Below, in pieces: positions 52,666-60,648 of a stretch of 64,000 bases of DNA. A program made the position numbers and the translations under genes. Source of the stretch: Methanosarcina baikalica (GTDB taxonomy: Archaea > Halobacteriota > Methanosarcinia > Methanosarcinales > Methanosarcinaceae); the NCBI RefSeq assembly GCF_031461075.1, contig NZ_JAVKPK010000006.1, positions 8,507 to 72,506 on the forward strand, written 5' to 3'. How positions within the stretch are numbered: the stretch's first letter is position 1; each line of letters begins with the position of its first letter. The notes under the pieces are model-generated. The model saw only the letters and a program-made list of their open reading frames with translations. It was not told the origin of the DNA and did not search any database.

Positions 52666-54921
52666 TCATGCGTCCTCAACTGTGCCGTTGCATGAGACCT
52701 GCCAGTTTTTAACCTTCTTTACACTAATTTTTATGATTTTTGCAAGTTCTATAGGATCAGCTTCTGCGAGGGCTTCTACACTTGTAATCCCGGCTTCCTC
52801 GAGTTTTCCTGCAGTGGCTTTTCCCACGCCTTCGAGATCCTTGATGGATTTCGGTCTTTCCTTTTTAGGCTGTAGCGCCTGCTCTTGCTGCTGAGTCTTC
52901 TGCCACTCAATAAAATTGCATTGCGGGCAGCCAAGATCCCAGGCTCTTTTTCCCTGATTGATTATGCGGATATGGTGCATCCCGTGCGCTTCACAGGACT
53001 TGTCAGTAACTATAATCTGCCCACTTTTTGGAAGAGGCAGGGAGAAGGTACAATTTGGATAGTTATTGCAGCCTATAAAACGGCCTCCCCTCTTCGAACG
53101 CCGGATCATAAGTTCGTTTCCGCATAAGGAGCATGTGCCTATGATTTTATCTTCCCTGAGGCCTGCTTGCAGGGATTCTATGATTCTTTCCCGGTTTTTG
53201 TCGAGTTCGGTGAATACCTGTTTAAGCATTTCCCTCGATTCTTCAAGAACAGCAACCTCTTTGACCCTGCCCTCTGCAATTCGGTCCATATTTTCTTCGA
53301 GCAGCTTTGTCATGTCCGGTTTTGTGATAGTCGGGGAATATTTCTCAAGGGTATCCATTACTGCAAAAGAGGTATTTGTGGGCTGAATCGGATTTCCGTG
53401 GATATAAGCCCGGGAATAGAGCTTGCTGATAATCTCGTGCCTGGTTGCTTTTGTCCCGAGCCCGAGCTCTTCCATGATATTAATAAGCCTTCCCTGTCCG
53501 TAACGGCCCGGAGGCTGGGTTTCTTTATCCAGCATCTCTTTATTTATTACTTCCAGAGAATCTCCTTCCCTGAGTTCCGGAAACAGCCTGTCTTCAGGAG
53601 CGTTGTAAGGATAGTACCATCTCCAGCCAGGCTCTACAAGCCTTGCTCCGCTTGCCCGGAATTCTTCCCCCTCTATATCAAGTCTCAAACGCATGGTTTC
53701 CCATTCGCTTGGCCCGGCAAAGGTTGCAAAAAAGCGCCTGACCACAAGTTCGTAAACTTTCCATTCTTCCTCTTTTAAGTCAGCATTTTTTGCAAGAGAG
53801 GCAGGATAGATAGGAGGGTGGTCAGTGGTTTCCTTTTTTCCGCGAGTAGGAACAAGTTCTGTTTTTTCAAGTAGGGCATTTGCGTACTCTTTAAAAGGAC
53901 CCTCCTTGAAAATCTCGATCTGTGCCCTCAGGTCCAGGGTATCGGGATAAACCGTATTGTCAGTCCTGGGATACGAGATATAACCGTTCGTATAGAGAGA
54001 TTCGGCTATGCGCATGGCGTTTGAGGGACTGAGCCCTATTGCATTTGCTGCGCTGATAAAACCTGTAGTACTAAATGGGATAGGAGGTTGGTCGGTTTTG
54101 TTTCCTTTTTCTATTTCCTTTAATTCTGCTTGTTTTCCCAGTTTTTCGAACGCTTTTGTTGCTTCTTCTTTGTCCAGAAAGCGCCGGGTCGAATGCTGGG
54201 CTGAAAAAATTTCCCCTTCTGCGTTTTTAAGTTCAGTCTGGATCTCCCAGTAGGGGGTTGGAACAAAAATATTCCGTTCTTTTTCCTTGTCAACAATAAG
54301 AGAGAGAGTTGGCGACTGTACTCTCCCTACTGAAAGAAACATTTTCCCAAGCCTGCCTGCTGCAAGGGAAATGTAACGGGTAAGGGCTGCGCCCCAGACA
54401 AGGTCAATTACCTGCCTGGAATGGCCGGCATCTGCGAGATTAAAATCAACGTCTGTTGGGTTTGAAAATGCAACTTCTATCGCTTTCGGGATAATTGCAC
54501 TATAGCGAACCCGGTCAAAAGGAGCATCAGGATTCACCTTTTTTATGATATTTAGAGCTTCGACTCCAATTAGTTCCCCTTCCCTGTCATAGTCAGTTGC
54601 AATCGTGACCCTGCTTGCTTCTTTTCCCAGGCTTTTAAGGGCAGTTACTATTTTCCGGTTGATGGGAGTTGTTATGATATCGGCGTCGATAAGGGCTTTA
54701 GCATCCACTTTCTGCCAGTTGTTGTACTCTTTGGGAAAATCAATCCCTACAATATGGCCTGAAAGCCCTACAACCGCAGTTTCCTGCCTATTCTCATCAG
54801 ATCCGATCTCATACCGGTATACGTCCACTCCGCTGACTCTGTCCTTCTTCGGGTTTTTTGGAGCCAGAATAGCAGCTATCCTCCTTGCTGCTATATTTTT
54901 TTCAGTTACGATAAGGTGCAT
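52666..54921 (-). CDS. topA: DNA topoisomerase I (type IA)
   Basis: A 751-residue type IA topoisomerase that relaxes negative supercoils by single-strand passage. The Toprim domain begins HLIVTEKNIAARRIAAILA, with the acidic triad in TDYDREGE. The active-site Tyr is in YISYPRTDNT. Near residue 610 a zinc ribbon (CSLCGNELM to CNNYPNC) is followed by a second Cys cluster (CEAHGMHHIRIIN to CPQCNF), and a helix-hairpin-helix (IKDLEGVGKATAGKLEEAGI) closes the protein, an archaeal arrangement. Full length and intact. No neighbour on the same strand. Confidence 0.96.
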   Translation of the reverse strand: MHLIVTEKNIAARRIAAILAPKNPKKDRVSGVDVYRYEIGSDENRQETAVVGLSGHIVGIDFPKEYNNWQKVDAKALIDADIITTPINRKIVTALKSLGKEASRVTIATDYDREGELIGVEALNIIKKVNPDAPFDRVRYSAIIPKAIEVAFSNPTDVDFNLADAGHSRQVIDLVWGAALTRYISLAAGRLGKMFLSVGRVQSPTLSLIVDKEKERNIFVPTPYWEIQTELKNAEGEIFSAQHSTRRFLDKEEATKAFEKLGKQAELKEIEKGNKTDQPPIPFSTTGFISAANAIGLSPSNAMRIAESLYTNGYISYPRTDNTVYPDTLDLRAQIEIFKEGPFKEYANALLEKTELVPTRGKKETTDHPPIYPASLAKNADLKEEEWKVYELVVRRFFATFAGPSEWETMRLRLDIEGEEFRASGARLVEPGWRWYYPYNAPEDRLFPELREGDSLEVINKEMLDKETQPPGRYGQGRLINIMEELGLGTKATRHEIISKLYSRAYIHGNPIQPTNTSFAVMDTLEKYSPTITKPDMTKLLEENMDRIAEGRVKEVAVLEESREMLKQVFTELDKNRERIIESLQAGLREDKIIGTCSLCGNELMIRRSKRGGRFIGCNNYPNCTFSLPLPKSGQIIVTDKSCEAHGMHHIRIINQGKRAWDLGCPQCNFIEWQKTQQQEQALQPKKERPKSIKDLEGVGKATAGKLEEAGITSVEALAEADPIELAKIIKISVKKVKNWQVSCNGTVEDA

Positions 54922-55439
54922 TTAAAACTCCGATAAATTCTTTCTAAATTCTATGGAGGAATACCAGCGTACCCCGCATTCCTGCCAGCTTAAGTTAAGC
55001 GCGGCTCTTATTTCTTGAAGTTTCTTTTTGCGATATAAATTTTTGGATCGAATCTCAAAATGTACTGTCATCCGTAACTAAAATTAGGTTCAGATATCTT
55101 CATCTGACCTTTTTTCTCTCTTTATCAAAGTCTTTATTCATTTTCGTTTCAGTTGTTCACGTTATTTTAAATCAGCTTGAAAGCAAGCTTTGCAGCTTCT
55201 TCAGGAATTTTTTACGTGTGAGAGCCTGCGACCCATTTTGATTCGAGTACAATCACAGGTGCTTCCATCTTCAGACCAGGCGCTATTCCCGAAAGAGTCC
55301 CGTCTCTCCATTAACCGAAATTAAAGCATCCGAGGATTGGGGTATAAAAGCATTTTTGGCGTGTCCCATTTCATAGGGAAATGGACATTCTATGTCGCAG
55401 TTTACTAGATCTTAAATCGATTAATATGAATGTGTATTC
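54922..55439. other. intergenic, nothing recognised
   Basis: AT-rich leader of topA in one direction and no clear signal in the other. I see no repeat from the families described. Confidence 0.45.
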
Positions 55440-55876
55440 ATGAAGTATATCGATAATAAAGATAATGACGAACTAATGAATCTAGCCAAAAAGAATTTTC
55501 CTGGCAATGAAAAGGATGTAGAGGCTTGTATTAGGCATTTGCGGTTACATAATATAAAGGAAATCACTATATATAACAAACTGTATAAACTTATTTCCTT
55601 TTTTCAATTCGTACTACACGAGAAAGTGAAGAGCATCAGCAAGACGGACATAGAAGATTATCTGTCAGTGAAGCGGCAAAGAGAGGAGAAGAGTTAAAAA
55701 CTGTGACAGTTAATAAGCGGCTAACTGAAATATAGCGATCCGTGAATTTTATAAAGCCCAAAAATAACTTTTTCAAGAATCTCAAATTTCGAAGTGACCA
55801 GCCTGATTCAAGCGAGATCAAAGCATATGTCTTTCAAAAATGGATGATTTCTTTGTCTAAAAGAAGGTTTTTATGA
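55440..55876 (+). pseudogene. tyrosine recombinase (phage integrase) N-terminal remnant
   Basis: ATG 55440 opens the core-binding (SAM-like) domain of a tyrosine recombinase: KNFPGNEKDVEACIRHLRLH, ITIYNKLYKLISFFQFVL, SISKTDIEDYLSVKRQREE. A frameshift near 55695 and a TAG near 55734 interrupt it, after which KRLTEI, RSVNFIKPKNNFFKNLKF continues in another frame to a stop at 55876. The catalytic RHRY part is missing. Dead. Confidence 0.7.
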
Positions 55877-55967
55877 TACTTCATACAAAAAACCATGTTG
55901 TACCTGATTTTATAGACAGGATGATTTGCATGCCGTAGTTCCATTCACATTAGAGATGTAGCTAAAA

Positions 55968-56146
55968 ATATAAATCGTTTAGTTTAACAAAGGTTTTCGG
56001 GGAAGTTTTCCATCCCCGCAGCAAGCTGCAGGTATTCGATTGAAGTAAAGCTTCAGAACTATTTTTCATTATCAGAAACTTAATTGATCATTCCAAATTA
56101 GAGATTTTGAGAAGCAATTTTGAGTTTTGGGATCAGCTCAGAAGTA
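55968..56146 (+). repeat. half hairpin repeat plus half miniature element
   Basis: 55968-56045 has GGGGAAGTTTTCCATCCCCG and GCAGCAAGCTGCAGGTATTC like 21803-21896. 56046-56146 continues as the right half of a GAGCTTATCCC-type element (TTCAGAACTATTTTTCAT, ATTTTGAGTTTTGGGATCAG). The same junction order, reversed, is seen around 21667-21896, so the two families travel together. 56147-56369 is otherwise empty. Confidence 0.7.
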
Positions 56147-56369
56147 AGTTTATAATTTAAACATTGTCTTAGTTTCGGGGTAGGCTCAACTACATTTCAC
56201 AGAAAACATTCCAGATCGTATTTTTGAGAGTGGGGGCGACTGGAACACTATTGAATAAATTTTATATATTTAAGTGATATAAATAAGTGACAAAAATGAC
56301 ATTTTAACTTAACCATTGATCGAGGGGTATCCTCTAGAATATTTTTGATAAAACAATACTAAATACAGA

Positions 56370-57767
56370 ATGCCGTTAAATACTCATCTTGCCCCTGATT
56401 GCCAACTTTCATCCTCGCAGGAAAGCATGACCACATCACCACAGTCCACATCACCACTACCAAGACAACAACACCAGGGGAACATGGCCCTACGGCTCCT
56501 AAAGGCCCTGAAAGGGCTTCTCGGGAATGTAGGCCCCGGATTCATTACAGGCGCAGCTGACGACGACCCTTCTGGTATCGCAACTTATGCGCAAACGGGC
56601 GCAATCTTCGGGTATGGTCAGCTCTGGCTCGTCTGGTTCACCGGTCCGTTCATGATCGTTATCCAGCAAATGTGCGGCCGGATAGGAATGGTAACCGGAA
56701 AAGGGCTTGCAGGCGTTATTCTCGAGCACTACTCGAGGCGGCTGCTTTACGTAACAGTCTCGCTGCTTGTGATTGCGAACACGATCAACATTGGCGCGGA
56801 TCTCGGGGCGATGGCCTCCTCGGCGCAGATGCTGCTAGGGCTGCCGTTCCTTTTCTGGCTGATCTTCATTACGGGATCCGTTATCGCCCTCGAGATCTTC
56901 GTTCCGTACAGGACCTACTCGAGGATACTTAAGTACTTGGCGCTGACCCTCTTCTCATACGTCTTGACGGCCCTCGTCGTCAGGCTTGACTGGAAAGTGG
57001 TTTTTCACGCCACGCTGGTCCCGCACTTTGAGTTCTCGGCGGATTACCTGTTCAACATCGTCGCAATCCTTGGCACAACGATCTCCCCTTATCTGTTCTT
57101 CTGGCAGGCGTCACAGGAGGTTGAGGAGGAAATCGTGAACGGCCAGATCTCCGATATGGGAATCGGGAAACCCCGAGTGACGCAGTGGGGCGTGACCGAG
57201 ATGGATGGGGACACGGTAGTCGGGATGTTTTTCTCTCAGGTCATCATGTTCTTCATTATCGTCACCACGGCCGCCACCCTGCACGCTGGCGGGGTCACCA
57301 AAATCCAGACGGCGTCACAGGCGGCCGAGGCCCTGCGGCCGCTGGCCGGCGATCTCGCCTACCTGCTTTTCGCGGCCGGGATTATCGGCACCGGACTTCT
57401 CGCGGTTCCGGTGCTGGCCGGCGCGTCGGCGTATGCCGTGGCCGAGACAGCCGGGCTGAAGGAGGGGCTCGGCAAGAAGCTTGGCTGGGCCCCAGGATTC
57501 TACGCGGTGATTGCCGCATCTACAATGATCGGCATGTCCCTCAACTGGCTCGGGATCAATCCGATAAGAGCCCTCTACTACGCAGCCGCTTTGAACGGCC
57601 TGGCCGCGGTACCGGTGATGGCGCTGGTCATCATTATAGCGAACAGGAAGGACTTCATGGGCCAGTTCGTCAATTCGAAGGCGAGTAATGTCCTGGGATG
57701 GATTATCGTGCTGATCATGGCCCTGGCCGGGGTGGCGCTGATCTTCAACCTGGTGACGGGAAAGTGA
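56370..57767 (+). CDS. divergent NRAMP-family metal transporter
   Basis: A membrane transporter of the NRAMP fold with about eleven helices; the frame codes 465 residues. TM1 reads VGPGFITGAADDDPSGIATY, replacing the usual DPGN-type metal motif with DPS. TM6 reads GTTISPYLFFWQASQEVEEE, lacking the MPH motif whose Met selects transition metals, so the cargo may be Mg2+ or another ion. A low-complexity Gln/Ser N-terminus precedes MALRLLKALKGLLG; ATG at 56484 with AGGGGAAC before it is the likelier start than 56370. GC content is far above that of the neighbours, pointing to transfer, probably from bacteria. Confidence 0.8.
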   Translation: MPLNTHLAPDCQLSSSQESMTTSPQSTSPLPRQQHQGNMALRLLKALKGLLGNVGPGFITGAADDDPSGIATYAQTGAIFGYGQLWLVWFTGPFMIVIQQMCGRIGMVTGKGLAGVILEHYSRRLLYVTVSLLVIANTINIGADLGAMASSAQMLLGLPFLFWLIFITGSVIALEIFVPYRTYSRILKYLALTLFSYVLTALVVRLDWKVVFHATLVPHFEFSADYLFNIVAILGTTISPYLFFWQASQEVEEEIVNGQISDMGIGKPRVTQWGVTEMDGDTVVGMFFSQVIMFFIIVTTAATLHAGGVTKIQTASQAAEALRPLAGDLAYLLFAAGIIGTGLLAVPVLAGASAYAVAETAGLKEGLGKKLGWAPGFYAVIAASTMIGMSLNWLGINPIRALYYAAALNGLAAVPVMALVIIIANRKDFMGQFVNSKASNVLGWIIVLIMALAGVALIFNLVTGK

Positions 57768-57894
57768 CTTTTTCAGGATTATATTTTTTCGGCTCTGCAC
57801 ACTTTGACAGTTGTATATTTTTGAAAATCATAAAATCGCTCTCAAATGACTTATTTTTTGGCGCCTGGTAGACCAGATTTCATTATATTTAGAC

Positions 57895-58183
57895 TTAGCT
57901 AGTTGAGAAACTAAATCCAGAAGAACTGATTGACAAAAGGAAAAGATTAGAAAAGATTAAAATTGCTAAGAAGAAGTTTGATGAAGAAAAGCTGAAAAAA
58001 GCAAACGTCACAGACAACGATGCTCGAACTATGAAGCATAAAGATGGAAACATGAAAACTTTCCTACAATTGTCAGGTTGCTGTTGATGAAAAAGAACAA
58101 ATAATTGTTGCAACGGATATTGTCAACGAAAAAAACGACTCGCATCGTAAAAAATTGAAAAGTTGTGCACCTATTCGGCTTTA
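57895..58183 (+). pseudogene. IS1182-type transposase fragment
   Basis: Broken frames read LVEKLNPEELIDKRKRLEKI, KKANVTDNDARTMKHKDGNM, then after a frameshift YNCQVAVDEKEQIIVATDIV. The DARxMK and YNxQxAVD pattern is that of IS1182-family transposases before the catalytic end. No element ends were found. A 70-codon frame at 58163-58375 beyond it is not supported. Confidence 0.65.
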
Positions 58184-58378
58184 GTGGGAAGAAAGGAGCG
58201 ATCTTTCAGATTCCAATTTCAAAATTCGGTATGTGTGGTGCTATATGCTGTTTATAATCTTTTTAGTGTAATTTTAACAGTGCAGAATAAGTGCGATAAA
58301 CCTTACCTAATTTTACCCAGGATGGGCGACAACCCGACTTTGTTGCAAAAATACTCTCTGTTTATTAATTCATAAACT

Positions 58379-60190
58379 TCACATTTCTAATCTTGTCATA
58401 ACTCCATGAAGCTCTTCAGGAGGGAGCTTGTAGAACTGGACAAAGGAAGGAGAAACTTTTTTAATTACGGAAAAGACTTTCCATACTATATTACTGGTAA
58501 ATATATCGTCTATTCCGTAAAAGATTGTTTTTTCATAGATACCCTTGTCCTTCAGGATCTGTGCCAGATCGATAATTTCCATGTATCCCACATTTATTTC
58601 AAAGATGCTCAGTCCTCTTGTCAGTTCTTTTGTTAAAGAGCTTTCTACTCCAAATGGGCTTTCACTTTTGACAATTGAAACAAATATGTTATTTTCATAA
58701 ATGATATTATTCTTAAACATTACATGAGAAATGTATTTAGGGATTTTATCCAGGTCTCGTGAAAAGAAAAGGGCAGTTCCACTGATTTTATTTTCAGTAG
58801 CATATATCCGGTTATATTTTTCAAGAAAATTATCAATTTTCATGCTCTCCATCAGTTCATAAAGTCTCTTTTGTCCGGAAGTGTATATAACCAAAAGAGA
58901 AAATACAACAGCTGCTATTACAATTGACCAATAACCTCCATGTGGTATTTTATAGGTATTTGAGAGAAGGAATGTTATGTCAATAAATGTTATAAATAGC
59001 GAAATTATAGCCTTCAATACCTGTTTTTTGTGATAAAATATCGAAGTCATCATCATGCCCGTAATCGACATAGTTCCTGTAACCGCCAATCCATATGCAG
59101 CAGCAAGTTTGCTCGATTCTTGAAACTCAAGTATCATTAGTAATACGGAGATCAGGAGCATCCAGTTTACTGCACTAATATATATCTGTGATTTAAATTC
59201 CCCGGATGTGTAATCAATCTTTAACATTGGCATTATTCGAGTTGTTATGCCCTGATATACGATTGAGAATACACCGCTAATCATAGCCTGAGAAGCAATA
59301 ATGGTAGCCATAATACTCAGGATAAGGAATGGAATAAATATTAGATGTGACTGTTGATTTATCATCTCAAACAATATATTCTTCGAACCCGGGTTTCTAA
59401 TAAGGAATGCTCCCTGTCCAAGATAATTTAAAACTAAAGCAAAAAATACCAATCGCCAAGCTTTTAAAATCGGCTCTCTCCCCATATGACCCATATCGGC
59501 ATACAATGCCTCACCACCTGTTGCACACAGAATGACTTCAGATAATACAAAAAATCCTGCAATTCCATTATCCAGAAGGAACCTGACAGCATAATAAGGG
59601 TTTACAGCTTTAAGCACAGTTGGAGTATAGAATATTGAGGCAATACCGGAAGATGCCATGGCTGCAAACCATAAAAACATTATCGGCCCAAATGCCCATG
59701 CGATTTTTTCAGATCCTTTCTCCTGCAAGGAAAAAAGGCATATTGCAATTATACTGGCAATTAAAACTAGAATACCCTGTCCTGTATTTTCAAATCCGGA
59801 AATAATACGTATTCCCTCAACAGCACTCAATATGCTTATTGCAGGCGTAATCACTCCATCTCCAATAAGGAATGAAGTTCCAATATAGGCTAATATCGTA
59901 ATTAAAGATGCAATTCTACCCGATTTTAGCAGAGGAGTAAGTATCTCTTTTAAGACAATAGTCCCTCCTTCTCCTCTTTTCCCCAGGCTCATAGCAAGCC
60001 AGGCATATTCTACTGTCACAAGCAAAATAAGAGTCCAGATAATTAGGGATAAAACGCCTACGACGCTAGCTTCCGTAGGTTTTGTAAGAAGAAATATAAC
60101 TGTCAGGGTATAGATGGGACTTGTTCCGATATCTCCAAAAACAAGACCCATAGAATTTATTATTCCCTTGAAATTATAGTTCTTATACAT
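58379..60190 (-). CDS. kup: KUP/HAK-type potassium uptake transporter
   Basis: A 603-residue K+ importer with about twelve membrane helices and a cytoplasmic C-terminal region. N-terminal MGLVFGDIGTSPIYTLTVIF with GTSPIYT is the family signature. Later landmarks: GEGGTIVLKEI, FLIGDGVITPAISILSAVEG, GGEALYADMGHMG and NYLGQGAF. KUP proteins take up K+ with protons. It is 450 nt from, and on the same strand as, the P-type ATPase gene downstream in this picture but separated by empty sequence. ATG 60190 gives the expected start. Confidence 0.93.
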   Translation of the reverse strand: MYKNYNFKGIINSMGLVFGDIGTSPIYTLTVIFLLTKPTEASVVGVLSLIIWTLILLVTVEYAWLAMSLGKRGEGGTIVLKEILTPLLKSGRIASLITILAYIGTSFLIGDGVITPAISILSAVEGIRIISGFENTGQGILVLIASIIAICLFSLQEKGSEKIAWAFGPIMFLWFAAMASSGIASIFYTPTVLKAVNPYYAVRFLLDNGIAGFFVLSEVILCATGGEALYADMGHMGREPILKAWRLVFFALVLNYLGQGAFLIRNPGSKNILFEMINQQSHLIFIPFLILSIMATIIASQAMISGVFSIVYQGITTRIMPMLKIDYTSGEFKSQIYISAVNWMLLISVLLMILEFQESSKLAAAYGLAVTGTMSITGMMMTSIFYHKKQVLKAIISLFITFIDITFLLSNTYKIPHGGYWSIVIAAVVFSLLVIYTSGQKRLYELMESMKIDNFLEKYNRIYATENKISGTALFFSRDLDKIPKYISHVMFKNNIIYENNIFVSIVKSESPFGVESSLTKELTRGLSIFEINVGYMEIIDLAQILKDKGIYEKTIFYGIDDIFTSNIVWKVFSVIKKVSPSFVQFYKLPPEELHGVMTRLEM

Positions 60191-60648
60191 AGTATATTCT
60201 CTGTATTTTTAGAATCTAATTTTTATATTTAATACAAAATTGCTTTCCAATAAGCTAATTACCTATTTATTTGTTTTATTTTGTACAATTACTATAAAAT
60301 AAAAAATAAAGTGTTATCCTAAAAGTCCTAAAAAAATATATGTCTTTCTATTGGAACTGAATCAAAACCTTTGAACATTATCTCGGGATAATATCGGATC
60401 GTGGGTGTGAGTTGTTAAAAACATAATCGGTAAAAACTCTATATACTTTTCTTAACCATGGTAACAATGCTCGTTTTTCAGAATTGATCCATGACTCGTG
60501 TACACGACCTAATATCGTAGATCTCGAATATTGAGTTTTATTTTCAGCTTCTTGCAGCTGATTAAGATAGGTTTTCTACAACCAAAATTGTATCACATTA
60601 TAAGCCTTATAGTTCATTCTTAGCCATCATTCTTAGCCATCATTTACA
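60191..60648. other. intergenic with a short repeat
   Basis: Contains at 60467-60509 another copy of the surface-protein-tail repeat (ATGCTCGTTTTTCAGAATTG, ATCCATGACTCGTGTACACG; see 33276). Otherwise AT-rich and without genes. Confidence 0.6.

Noticed and set aside
53167..53778. 203-codon frame antisense to topA
   Set aside because: Overlaps the conserved topA gene and shows no domain.
57185..57688. 167-codon frame within the NRAMP gene
   Set aside because: Arg/Gly-rich product of high GC in the wrong frame.
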